From: Salipiger abyssi
GTDB lineage: Bacteria > Pseudomonadota > Alphaproteobacteria > Rhodobacterales > Rhodobacteraceae
Length of the DNA stretch: 30,421 bases
Direction of reading: 5' to 3'
Assembly (NCBI RefSeq): GCF_001975705.1
Contig: NZ_CP015096.1
Location: forward strand, 1 to 30,421
In this document: piece after piece, positions 6,844 through 12,925 of the stretch
Numbering within the stretch: position 1 is the stretch's first letter
Layout of the letters: the number at the start of each line of letters is the position of its first letter
Notes under the pieces: generated by a model
What the model was told of the DNA's origin: nothing
Seen by the model: only the letters and a program-made list of their open reading frames with translations
Database searches by the model: none
Position numbers and translations under genes: made by a program

Positions 6844-8115
6844 ATGGCTGACACCAAATTATCCGCACCAGCAGCGCACCAAATTCCCGCAGTTACACTC
6901 GCGCCACTTTTTTCGCTCGCACCGGCCGTTGCAACTTTTTCACCAAAAGCAATGGCACCTATTTTTCTCGTCTGCGCAGCTCTGTTTATCGGGAGCGCTG
7001 TATTTCAACGCGACTTTTCTCCCAATTTGCGCGAGTTAGCTGTCGCACTCCTTGCCACACTTCTTGCATACGGCTTTTTGAGCGCAACGTGGTCACTAGC
7101 ACCGGACGAGTCCATCGAGAAGGCGATAAAACTCACCCTTTCACTTTCCGTTGCAACTCTCTCCATACAGGCATCTAAGCTCATGCGCGAGCAAGACATT
7201 GAGCGCATTGGGAAATTCATTAAAATCGGGCTGCTCGCGGGCTGTGCCTTGTATATATCTGAGTTCTACTTTGACCATCCGGTATATAATTTCTTTCACC
7301 CAGAAACAGCGTCAGTCGATGATGCGATAAAAAAAACCAAGCCCGCAGCCATATTAACCTTTTGGTTCATTATGGCTGCGCCCTTTATTGACAAGCGAGA
7401 GTGGATTGTTGCCGCCTTGCTGGTTTGGTTTGTTGTGTGGACATCTGACAATCGCTCCGTTCAGTTGTTTTATTACCTAACTCTGCTTGCAACCCTTGTC
7501 ATACATTCCCTCCCTGCCCGCCTCCTGATTAGACTGTTTTTCATAGGGTCAATCAGTGTAATTATCATATATCCTGCGTTCTCACTTAAGTCTAATGATC
7601 TTTACGCCTGGAAGGACACTAACACGCTACCTACAGCGGTGTTTTCGCGACTTGAAATCTGGGAGCAATCTGCCAACCGAGCTATGGAAAAGCCTCTCCT
7701 CGGCTGGGGCTTAGATACATCTCCACATATCCCGAATCGTGGTGAGATGTCAGGGCTGAGTGAGAATTATTCCGGTTATGAAGGTCAGGACATCAAGGTC
7801 GCCAGTCTTCACCCACATAATGCTCCAACCCAGATTTGGTTTGAGCTCGGCGCTGTCGGCATTGGCTTAGTTTGCCTAATAATACTTTCCATCATGCGCT
7901 TTACTCTTGGATTAAGGAGCGCACGCGGGAAGAAGATATTGCTATTAAGCTTCTTCTTCGGGTTCAGCTATACGCTTACACTGTGGGGCATTTGGCAATC
8001 ATGGTTTATTGCAACGCTCTGCACACTATCGTTGGCTACTGCCATAGCAATTCATCGCACGAGCTTGGAAGGCGCACCATATGAAAGCATGAGCAGAAGA
8101 AAAAAAAATCAATGA
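6844..8115 (+). CDS. O-antigen ligase/polymerase-like membrane protein (Wzy_C/WaaL type)
   Basis: A 423-residue polytopic inner-membrane protein with about ten hydrophobic segments. The large periplasmic loop near residues 265-330 carries RLEIWEQSANRAMEKPLLGWGLD and HPHNAPTQIWFELGAVG. This arginine/GWG/histidine arrangement is typical of the O-antigen ligase family (PF04932), which moves polysaccharide from undecaprenyl diphosphate onto lipid A-core or polymerises repeat units. No glycosyltransferase or flippase genes accompany it, so it would act on host-made precursors. The DNA is visibly richer in A+T than the flanking transfer and resolvase genes, with codons rare elsewhere in the window, which points to transfer from another source. 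The 157 bp upstream is AT-rich and holds no clear ribosome site or promoter pair. Alternative: a capsule or holdfast polymerase. The exact substrate is unknown. Confidence 0.8.
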   Translation: MADTKLSAPAAHQIPAVTLAPLFSLAPAVATFSPKAMAPIFLVCAALFIGSAVFQRDFSPNLRELAVALLATLLAYGFLSATWSLAPDESIEKAIKLTLSLSVATLSIQASKLMREQDIERIGKFIKIGLLAGCALYISEFYFDHPVYNFFHPETASVDDAIKKTKPAAILTFWFIMAAPFIDKREWIVAALLVWFVVWTSDNRSVQLFYYLTLLATLVIHSLPARLLIRLFFIGSISVIIIYPAFSLKSNDLYAWKDTNTLPTAVFSRLEIWEQSANRAMEKPLLGWGLDTSPHIPNRGEMSGLSENYSGYEGQDIKVASLHPHNAPTQIWFELGAVGIGLVCLIILSIMRFTLGLRSARGKKILLLSFFFGFSYTLTLWGIWQSWFIATLCTLSLATAIAIHRTSLEGAPYESMSRRKKNQ

Positions 8116-8135
8116 CCCGTGGGGATTCTTAAGAG

Positions 8136-8240
8136 ATGCGCTTAAAAATTTTCCTATCCAACAGTGTGATTTTTATTGGTATTCTTCTTATTTTCCTATT
8201 CATATTGCTAGTTTTGACAACCGCTGATGTGTCGTTCTGA
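8136..8240 (+). pseudogene. Single-span membrane peptide, probably the cut-off start of a gene
   Basis: ATG 8136 opens a 34-codon frame, MRLKIFLSNS followed by about 17 hydrophobic residues and LTTADVSF, then TGA. It starts 20 bases after the ligase-like gene, shares its AT-rich composition and is preceded by AAGAG. Positive residues then one long membrane span look like the N-terminal anchor of a larger envelope protein. The frame ends within 10 bases of the resolvase-site-like repeat at 8246-8266, suggesting recombination removed the rest. It could also be a genuine small membrane protein. Confidence 0.35.
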
Positions 8241-8245
8241 GCCTT

Positions 8246-8266
8246 AAAAACGACCGTTTTTGAGAG
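8246..8266 (+). repeat. Resolvase site-like repeat, copy 1
   Basis: AAAAACG-AC-CGTTTTT (8246-8261) is a palindrome with a two-base centre, followed by GAGAG. It matches 8898-8918 at 18 of 21 positions in the same orientation, 652 bp away. The second copy lies in the probable res site of the adjacent serine resolvase. The two copies flank the parDE cassette. Confidence 0.5.
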
Positions 8267-8276
8267 CCTCGAATGC

Positions 8277-8570
8277 TCAAATAAGATGACAAGCAGGGTC
8301 CATGCGGCCATGAAGGATACGCAAGACGAGAATACCCTCTTCCGTTGGCCTGTAGTAGATCGCATGAGACGTGGCTTCATAGCGACGGAGGCCAGAGCGC
8401 ACAAATTCGTAATCTGCGCCAAAGCTGGGGTTCGCGGCGGCGCTTTCGATCTTGGCCATCAAAGCCGCAGAATACCGCTCGGCCTGGGCAACACCAAAGT
8501 GCTCGACTCCGAACAGAAAGATGTCGATCAGATCACGCTCGGCCTCCTTGGTGAGTTCAATCGCTGTCAC
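8277..8570 (-). CDS. parE: ParE-type toxin of the RelE/ParE superfamily
   Basis: A 97-residue toxin that in this family usually poisons DNA gyrase (ParE) or, in RelE branches, cleaves mRNA. The sequence ELTKEAERDLIDIFLFGVEHFGVAQAERYSAALMAKIESAAANP, then RRYEATSHAIYYRPTEEG and VLRILHGRMDPACHL, follows the ParE fold. The LRILHGRMD strand near the C-terminus is diagnostic. The start is GTG at 8570, overlapping the antitoxin end by 14 bases, so translation is coupled. The pair stabilises the plasmid by killing plasmid-free segregants. It sits between two resolvase-site-like repeats. Confidence 0.88.
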   Translation of the reverse strand: MTAIELTKEAERDLIDIFLFGVEHFGVAQAERYSAALMAKIESAAANPSFGADYEFVRSGLRRYEATSHAIYYRPTEEGILVLRILHGRMDPACHLI

Positions 8571-8823
8571 TCAATAAACCCTTCTGCCGCGCCTCTCGGC
8601 GGGCAGCTTCAAGCACTTCAGGCAGTGTTTTGTCGCTAATCCCGCTGGCCTCGGCGCGGTCAAGCATCGTGCGTAGCTCATTGATAGCGGCTTCTTTGCG
8701 TTCTTGGTCACGCCGCACAAGGTCGCGAAAATATTCGCTGACATTGCCATAACGTCCCGCGCTAATTTGCGCCTCAACCCATTCGCTCATCTGGTCGGGC
8801 ACAGAGATCGTCAGTCTGGACAT
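8557..8823 (-). CDS. parD: ParD-type ribbon-helix-helix antitoxin
   Basis: An 88-residue antitoxin, first gene of the pair. MSRLTISVPDQMSEWVEAQISAGRYGNVSEYFRDLVRRDQER is the N-terminal ribbon-helix-helix that binds the operator. The acidic/basic helix after residue 45 wraps the toxin. ATG 8823 is chosen because AAGGAGA lies 6 bases upstream. An upstream ATG at 8850 lies inside the promoter/operator. It probably represses its own promoter through the tandem repeats at 8841-8860. Confidence 0.88.
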   Translation of the reverse strand: MSRLTISVPDQMSEWVEAQISAGRYGNVSEYFRDLVRRDQERKEAAINELRTMLDRAEASGISDKTLPEVLEAARREARQKGLLSDSD

Positions 8824-8840
8824 GAGAAGTCTCCTTTCAT

Positions 8841-8874
8841 AACAAATCATAACAGATCATACTTTCAGGTGCAA
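8841..8874 (-). promoter_or_regulatory. parDE promoter with tandem 10-bp operator
   Basis: On the minus strand TTGCAC (8869-8874) and TATGAT (8846-8851) are separated by exactly 17 bases. Two tandem copies of AACARATCAT (8841-8850 and 8851-8860) cover the -10 element with one-helical-turn spacing, as expected for an RHH antitoxin that represses its own operon. Confidence 0.7.
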
Positions 8875-8890
8875 ATTTTCTGGGCGACCC

Positions 8891-9026
8891 CTCTCCCATA
8901 AACGAGCGTTTCTGAGAGATTTTGCCGAAGGGGCGCTGAGCGTCCCTTCATCTTGTCCACAGCCTCGCAAAACAATCTCTTGAAACTTCTCTCTCAAATC
9001 AGGCACACTTGGATAAGTTTTGAGAG
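8891..9026 (+). other. Probable res site of the serine resolvase
   Basis: Two spaced inverted pairs lie just before the resolvase gene. Pair I is 28 bp (8891-8918) with CTCTC and GAGAG ends around AACGAGCGTT. Pair II is 36 bp (8991-9026) with CTCTCAAA facing TTTTGAGAG. Tn3-type res sites have a 28-bp crossover site I and a longer accessory site II upstream of tnpR, which matches in size and order. The repeated TTTNTGAGAG half-site is the likely binding unit. No third subsite was recognised. Confidence 0.55.
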
Positions 9027-9032
9027 GTTTTC

Positions 9033-9617
9033 ATGCTTGTTGGTTACGCCCGCGTCAGCACCCAGGATCAGAAGCCGGAGCTTCAGCTTGACGCCCTGAA
9101 GGCGGCGGGCTGCGAGAAGGTCTTCGTCGAGAAGGCGTCAGGCGCGCAGCGCGAGCGCCCTGAGTTGACGGCCGCTCTCGATTACATGCGCGGGGGTGAC
9201 ACGCTTGTCGTGTGGCGACTCGACCGCTTGGCGCGGTCGATGAAGCAGCTCATCGAGACCGTCGAAGGACTCGAAGAGCGCGAGATCGGCTTCCGCTCCG
9301 TGACGGAAGCCATCGACACGACAACGGCAGGCGGTAAGCTCATCTTCCATGTCTTCGGTGCTCTGGCTGAGTTCGAGCGTTCAATCATCCGCGAACGCAC
9401 GCGGGCGGGTCTCGATGCAGCCAGGGCACGCGGTCGCAAGGGCGGACGCCCCTCGAAGCTGAAGGAAGATGATCTGAAAGCTGCCCGCGCCATGCTGGCC
9501 GACAAGTCGATCACGGTCGAAAACGTCGCCAAGCGGCTCGATGTTTCGCCTGCCACGCTCTACCGGCACCTGCCCGCCGCGCGGGCGCAAAGCGCTGAGA
9601 AAGAGGGCGAGACATGA
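9033..9617 (+). CDS. Serine recombinase, resolvase/invertase family
   Basis: A 194-residue small serine recombinase that cuts and rejoins DNA at paired sites, probably resolving plasmid multimers or cointegrates. Residues 1-140 form the catalytic domain: YARVSTQDQ with nucleophile S9, the arginine-rich VVWRLDRLARS near 66-76, and FHVFGALAEFERSIIRERT leading into the long E helix. A linker (GRKGGRPSKL) and C-terminal helix-turn-helix (TVENVAKRLDVSPATLYRHLP) bind DNA. ATG 9033 follows AGAGG about 9 bases upstream, a sequence that is itself part of the probable res site, so the protein may repress itself. The WGR-domain gene overlaps its end by four bases. No transposase or terminal repeats were seen, so this is a plasmid resolvase or a transposon relic. 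Confidence 0.92.
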   Translation: MLVGYARVSTQDQKPELQLDALKAAGCEKVFVEKASGAQRERPELTAALDYMRGGDTLVVWRLDRLARSMKQLIETVEGLEEREIGFRSVTEAIDTTTAGGKLIFHVFGALAEFERSIIRERTRAGLDAARARGRKGGRPSKLKEDDLKAARAMLADKSITVENVAKRLDVSPATLYRHLPAARAQSAEKEGET

Positions 9618-9847
9618 TCACGCTCTATCGTGTCGATGAGGATCGCAACATGCGGCGTTTCTATCATCTGCGCGTCGAGCGGACGCTCTTCGGCGGATGG
9701 GCTCTGATCCGCGAATGGGGACGGATCGGCAGCCGCAAGGGACAAGCCCTCGAAGAGTGGTTCGAGGCGGCGGAGCTCGCCGAAGCGGCCTTGCAAAAGC
9801 TCGAATCCGCGAAGCGGCGGCGCGGGTATTGCTTGGTTCGGGGGTGA
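9614..9847 (+). CDS. Stand-alone WGR-domain protein
   Basis: A 77-residue protein consisting almost entirely of one WGR domain. ITLYRVDEDRNMRRFYHLRVERTLFGGWALIREWGRIGS contains the defining Trp-Gly-Arg at EWGRIG, followed by a basic helical end (EALQKLESAKRRRGYCLV region). WGR domains occur in PARPs and bacterial regulators and contact nucleic acid. The ATG overlaps the resolvase TGA (ATGA), so the two are translationally coupled. Single-domain WGR genes are common on alphaproteobacterial plasmids but their job is not established. Involvement in the recombination step is only suggested by the coupling. Confidence 0.8.
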   Translation: MITLYRVDEDRNMRRFYHLRVERTLFGGWALIREWGRIGSRKGQALEEWFEAAELAEAALQKLESAKRRRGYCLVRG

Positions 9848-9879
9848 TGTCGATCATCCGCGTCGGATAGATCGACAAA

Positions 9880-9899
9880 GGGCGGCGAAACCGCCGCCC
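9880..9899. terminator. Bidirectional terminator hairpin
   Basis: GGGCGGC (9880-9886) pairs with GCCGCCC (9893-9899) around GAAACC. In the minus direction TTTGTC follows the stem. In the plus direction AGTTCTTA follows. It separates the WGR gene from the convergent small membrane peptide at 9905-9976. Confidence 0.6.
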
Positions 9900-9904
9900 A
9901 GTTC

Positions 9905-9976
9905 TTACATCATATAATGAATGGAAAGAACGATATACGCTACTGCGATGATAGCGTAGCAAATTGATACTAACAT
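9905..9976 (-). CDS. 23-residue hydrophobic peptide, possible type I toxin
   Basis: A 23-codon frame beginning MLVSICYAIIAVAYIV and ending SIHYMM, almost entirely one membrane-spanning helix. The ribosome site is among the best in the window: AGGAGG ends 7 bases before the ATG at 9976. A terminator hairpin follows within 6 bases of the stop. Such short membrane peptides with strong ribosome sites resemble type I toxins (Ibs, TisB class), though small regulatory membrane proteins look alike. The upstream hairpin at 10008-10026 has a 3' arm (ATCCGC on the minus strand) exactly complementary to GCGGAT between the ribosome site and the ATG, so initiation could be masked. No homologue is recognised. 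A longer frame to 10093 lacks a ribosome site. Confidence 0.5.
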   Translation of the reverse strand: MLVSICYAIIAVAYIVLSIHYMM

Positions 9977-10007
9977 AATCCGCCTCCTGTAAGTTATTGT
10001 TTTTAAG

Positions 10008-10026
10008 CGGATGCTTGGTGCATCCG
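10008..10026 (-). promoter_or_regulatory. Leader hairpin upstream of the small membrane peptide
   Basis: CGGATGC (10008-10014) and GCATCCG (10020-10026) form a 7-bp stem with a five-base loop, about 25 bases upstream of the AGGAGG. In the minus-strand RNA the arm containing ATCCGC could instead pair with GCGGAT (9978-9983) beside the start codon, giving two exclusive folds. Confidence 0.4.
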
Positions 10027-10136
10027 TTGTATTTATCTTCGGCGGATCGCTGAATGGCGGGTTGAGGGCGAATTTCTTCAAAAACCTGTTCACAAATGCG
10101 TGATCGCAAGTCGGAAGCGGTAGCGATACAGCTTTG

Positions 10137-10505
10137 TCAGAACAACGAAGCCTGCGCGTTGCTGGGATCGGGAATGTCGTAGATCATTCGCACCAGATCG
10201 ACCGTGCGCTGGCCCTGAACGGTCGGTGGTCGGCCGTAGTTGTTCACGAGCGCCCAGGACACCCAGATTTTGAGTCCTGCGCCCTGATACTCGACATGCA
10301 GGCAGCCGCGCGCGCCGCTGCCGCCGTGTATGCCCAGGACACGCTGCAAGGCGGCCGTCAGCTCGTCATCGGTCATGCCGACCGTGATCGCCTCGGGATA
10401 CCATTTCGGGAGACAGGAGGTGGCGCGGCGCACGCCCTCGGTGATGTCGGCGTGGGACAGGGCGCGCTCGCGCGCCTCTGTCACTGGTTCGCGGGAAGCG
10501 TCCAT
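10137..10505 (-). CDS. Hypothetical protein ending in QASLF
   Basis: A 122-residue soluble protein of unknown function. It starts MDASREPVTEARERALSHADITEGVRR, has a central stretch GARGCLHVEYQGAGLKIWVSW and ends NAQASLF. The final QASLF resembles the bacterial sliding-clamp (DnaN) binding motif QL(S/D)LF. The ATG at 10505 overlaps the TAA of the gene before it (TAATG) and GAGGAGG lies 7 bases upstream, so it is the second gene of a coupled pair. No domain recognised. Composition is like the rest of the backbone. Confidence 0.7.
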   Translation of the reverse strand: MDASREPVTEARERALSHADITEGVRRATSCLPKWYPEAITVGMTDDELTAALQRVLGIHGGSGARGCLHVEYQGAGLKIWVSWALVNNYGRPPTVQGQRTVDLVRMIYDIPDPSNAQASLF

Positions 10506-10879
10506 TAGGCAGCCTCCTCATCATCATTCTGGGCGAGATAACCACCATAGGCTTGCCAGGAATAGTCCTTGGTGCTGACGATCACGATGCCCGCGTCACC
10601 GTTCGATTGCTCCGTAATCTGGTCGCCCTCGTCCTTGAGGATCGAGTCCGCCAGCTCGTCGCTTGTGCTGTAGACGCCAATCGACATGACGCCCGGCGTA
10701 TCCTCGTGGGCGATGCCGATGAGCCGCGCCGCCGCGTAGCTCGGGGTGAGTTCCTCATCGCCTGTAAGGCGGCGCAGGGTTTCGATGTAGCCCGCTACGT
10801 CGATGCCGCCCCAGTGCAGATAGACGGTCGGGGATACAGAGTAGCTGTTTTTGAAAATGATAAGCGCGCGATCTCCCAT
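10505..10879 (-). CDS. Hypothetical protein (MGDRALIIF family of plasmid proteins)
   Basis: A 124-residue protein beginning MGDRALIIFKNSYSVSPTVYLHWGG. I associate this opening with uncharacterised proteins of large plasmids and phages, without a known function. The end is acidic (GYLAQNDDEEAA). ATG 10879 was chosen over 10897 because AAAGGAG lies 8 bases upstream of it and between the two candidates. It is the first gene of a pair with 10137-10505. Upstream on the minus strand is a degenerate copy of the bipartite repeat described at 12763-12811. Confidence 0.7.
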   Translation of the reverse strand: MGDRALIIFKNSYSVSPTVYLHWGGIDVAGYIETLRRLTGDEELTPSYAAARLIGIAHEDTPGVMSIGVYSTSDELADSILKDEGDQITEQSNGDAGIVIVSTKDYSWQAYGGYLAQNDDEEAA

Positions 10880-10897
10880 GATCGGATCTCCTTTCAA

Positions 10898-11247
10898 GTG
10901 ACACGGGCCGGTTCATTCCGCCCGATGCCCCTCGAAAAACCGAAGGCGCGAAAGCGCCGCGCACCCTGCCTTGGCGGGGGGAACGGTCAACACGGCTCGA
11001 AGAGGTGGGGCGGGCAGACCGTTGCGCGGGGCGCGCGTCTTGGTAGAGGGCATGACGGCAGGGCGGATGAACGGCGCGGGAAAAACGCCGAAAGGGACAC
11101 ATGGGAGCTTGCTCACCGCGCCTTCAAAAACGCGCTCAGGATTCCGCTCTACCCCCTCGCTGTTTGGGCTGTGGCGGGCCGAAATTCGCAATCCGCGCCT
11201 CACACATGGTATAATTGTGTAAAAACAATACTTTGCGGCGGCGGAAG
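10898..11247. other. Intergenic region with degenerate leader repeat and a plus-strand promoter
   Basis: No gene is supported in these 350 bases. AACACGG (10989-10995) and GAGGTGGGGCGGGCA (11002-11016) recall the two blocks of the bipartite repeat at 12763-12806, within longer arms AACGGTC (10982-10988) and GACCGTT (11017-11023). Near the other end TATAAT (11210-11215) sits in ACACA/TGTGT (11202-11220) and probably drives the gene at 11248. Confidence 0.4.
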
Positions 11248-11733
11248 ATGGGATTTTCCAAAGATAAGGGAACAGGGCGCGACCTGCGCGAACATTTCAA
11301 CAAACTGGTGCATCACCAAACGCGGGACGATCTGCTGGACAGGATCGTGGCGCTGCGCGGCACGGCTACAGGGCTCATGTTCCGCGATCTGCTTACCTTC
11401 CTGCACGGGCGGATCAGCGAGCGGAAGCAAGGAGCCGAGGCGACGCATCCCCGCGTCATCCTGGGCGTCGAGCAGGTGGAAGAAACAACGATCAGACGTT
11501 TGCTGGACGAGCCAAGGGATATGATGGCGCTCACAGGGATGCTTGCGAGCCTGAACACCGACATCTGGACAGCGCGCAGCGCAACATGCCCCGACGCACT
11601 GCTCCGCCATGAACGCGGCTATCCCGAGGAAATGGGCGCGATAGCGGCCCTCATCGACGAGGCGCTCGATCTGCGCCCATGCTCGGCACAAATCGGCAGA
11701 TCAGTGCCGCGCGGCGGGCCTGTCATGCGGTAG
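11248..11733 (+). CDS. Hypothetical protein, 161 residues
   Basis: A soluble, mainly helical protein (GRDLREHFNKLVHHQTRDDLLDRIVALRG opening, charged middle, DALLRHERGYPEEMGAIAALIDEALDLRP near the end). I do not recognise a family. ATG 11248 follows GGCGGAAG at a short spacing, an average ribosome site. An upstream ATG at 11215 lies within the -10 promoter element. It is one of few plus-strand genes here and converges on the doc toxin gene 17 bp away with no visible terminator between. A TATAAT inside an ACACA/TGTGT inverted repeat 33 bases upstream suggests its own regulated promoter. Confidence 0.6.
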   Translation: MGFSKDKGTGRDLREHFNKLVHHQTRDDLLDRIVALRGTATGLMFRDLLTFLHGRISERKQGAEATHPRVILGVEQVEETTIRRLLDEPRDMMALTGMLASLNTDIWTARSATCPDALLRHERGYPEEMGAIAALIDEALDLRPCSAQIGRSVPRGGPVMR

Positions 11734-11749
11734 CAGCCAAGTGATCTAT

Positions 11750-12136
11750 CTATTTATGCTGGGAGTTGGCCTGTAGCCACGCGGCAAAAGCAGTCTCATC
11801 AAGACTGCCTGCCGCAAGATCAACGGTCATTTGAACCGCCTCGACCTCGCTTGCGACCAGGTGGAGGCCATTGATCTTCAGGAAGACATAGGCCGCGAGA
11901 AAGGCCGTGCGCTTGTTGCCATCAATGTAAGGATGGTTGCGGGCGATTCCGGCGGCGTAGGCGGCGGCAAGCTCACAGAGGTTGTCTTCGCCATAGGCAT
12001 GTTTGTTGCGGGGCTTGGCAAGCGCCGAGTCCAGAAGCCCTTCATCTCGGATACCCGCTGCGCCGCCATGCTCGACCAGTTGCAGGTCGTGCATGGTGTC
12101 GATCACGTCGCGGCGTATCCAGATGGGCTCGATCAC
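11750..12136 (-). CDS. doc: Doc toxin, Fic/DOC family
   Basis: A 128-residue death-on-curing toxin. Family members phosphorylate EF-Tu and halt translation. The Fic core HPYIDGNKRTA (residues 68-78) is complete: catalytic histidine and the DGNKR phosphate-binding loop. The helix IRDEGLLDSALAKPRNKHAYGE upstream is also typical of Doc. The ATG overlaps the antitoxin stop by four bases (ATGA), giving coupled translation. The partner belongs to the AbrB/MazE fold instead of Phd, a known alternative pairing. It stabilises the plasmid after division. Confidence 0.92.
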   Translation of the reverse strand: MIEPIWIRRDVIDTMHDLQLVEHGGAAGIRDEGLLDSALAKPRNKHAYGEDNLCELAAAYAAGIARNHPYIDGNKRTAFLAAYVFLKINGLHLVASEVEAVQMTVDLAAGSLDETAFAAWLQANSQHK

Positions 12137-12360
12137 TTCGCCAGCTCCTTCAGGGCATTACGATATTCGTTCATGCCCTCGCGTGCGGCGCGCATCTGCA
12201 TGTCGAACTCGGGGTCATAGGGCGTGATCTTGAGACCGCCGTCAGGCGTTTCGACCAGGAACAGGTTGTCACCGTCCTTGACGTTGAGCTTGGCAAGCAA
12301 GTCCTTGGGCAGCACGACGCCAAGCGAGTTGCCGACCTGGCGGATTTTGAGACTGGTCAT
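12133..12360 (-). CDS. AbrB/MazE-type antitoxin of doc
   Basis: A 75-residue antitoxin. TSLKIRQVGNSLGVVLPKDLLAKLNVKDGDNLFLVETPDGGLKI is the SpoVT/AbrB swapped-hairpin DNA-binding domain (residues 2-46). The C-terminal helix (MQMRAAREGMNEYRNALKELAK) should cover the toxin. ATG 12360 is chosen for the AAGGAGA 8 bases upstream. A longer frame to 12408 crosses the promoter. It probably binds the GTTAT/ATAAC inverted repeat at its promoter. Confidence 0.9.
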   Translation of the reverse strand: MTSLKIRQVGNSLGVVLPKDLLAKLNVKDGDNLFLVETPDGGLKITPYDPEFDMQMRAAREGMNEYRNALKELAK

Positions 12361-12379
12361 GTTCGGTCTCCTTTCACCT

Positions 12380-12420
12380 GTTATAACTTTGATAATAACA
12401 TAAACCATTCATGAAATCAA
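12380..12420 (-). promoter_or_regulatory. Promoter and operator of the AbrB-doc operon
   Basis: On the minus strand TTGATT (12415-12420) and TATTAT (12392-12397) are 17 bases apart, a near-consensus sigma-70 promoter. GTTAT (12380-12384) and ATAAC (12395-12399) form an inverted repeat overlapping the -10, a suitable site for autoregulation by the antitoxin. Confidence 0.7.
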
Positions 12421-12452
12421 ATGGTTAACCGATAAGAAGGAAAAAGAGGGGC

Positions 12453-12677
12453 TTATTGCCCCTCTTCCTTCCGCTTCGGCTTGGCCGCGCGCACGACGAA
12501 GCGGCCGGTTTTCATCGGGATCATCTCGACATCGAGGTTGAAGCCCTTCCCGTCCTGATGCGCCCATCCCGCGCCGATGCGGGTCCAGTTCTGGGCGTCT
12601 CCCTCGCCCGTGACATGGAACAGGGTATGTGTCGGGCGGTTGCTCTTCTTCTCGGTGGTGTTGGTCGTCTTGGTCAT
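12453..12677 (-). CDS. Small hypothetical plasmid protein, 74 residues
   Basis: MTKTTNTTEKKSNRPTHTLF begins a basic, Thr/Lys-rich N-terminus, followed by a compact segment VTGEGDAQNWTRIGAGWAHQDGKGFNLDVEMIP and a basic tail (RAAKPKRKEEGQ). The GWxHxDGKGFNxxxE pattern occurs in small uncharacterised proteins of alphaproteobacterial plasmids. No function is known to me. AAGGAGA lies 7 bases before the ATG. The long leader on its 5' side (12713-12811) contains two repeated blocks shared with other genes of the window, so it is probably regulated with them. Confidence 0.7.
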   Translation of the reverse strand: MTKTTNTTEKKSNRPTHTLFHVTGEGDAQNWTRIGAGWAHQDGKGFNLDVEMIPMKTGRFVVRAAKPKRKEEGQ

Positions 12678-12712
12678 GGTTCGTCTCCTTTTGCTTGGCG
12701 GCCGCGCCTATC

Positions 12713-12811
12713 GCGGCCTTGATGGGGACGATCCGGCAGAATGCCTGAAGACGGGCGGGCAAGGGGTAACACGGTCAGGGCGCTTGCGCCGTGAGTGGTG
12801 CGGGCATCCCC
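12713..12811 (-). repeat. Leader repeat, copy A (bipartite hairpin block plus CCTTGA block)
   Basis: Two shared blocks lie upstream of the gene at 12453-12677. GCGGCCTTGATGGGGACG (12713-12730) recurs with one change before ardC (19015-19032), and GACGGGCGG follows in both. GGGGTAACACGGTC (12763-12776) and GAGTGGTGCGGGCA (12793-12806) recur exactly at 14139-14152 and 14165-14178. The DNA between them is a different GC hairpin in each copy. GGGG (12763) and CCCC (12808-12811) can pair outside. It is a candidate structured leader or single-strand promoter. The rest of 12678-12925 holds no gene. Confidence 0.55.
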
Positions 12812-12925
12812 TTCGCGCGACCGGCGGCTTCTGCCAAGTTCCCTGTCAGTCAAGGCCCGCGCATAGGTGCGCCGCCTCCCCTCGCAAAAGAGAGGAGAGG
12901 CGCAAACCATGACAGACCGGACACG

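Noticed and set aside
9033..9847. A Tn3-family transposon carrying the resolvase
   Set aside because: No transposase and no GGGG-type 38-bp terminal repeats were seen, so only the resolvase and its site can be claimed.
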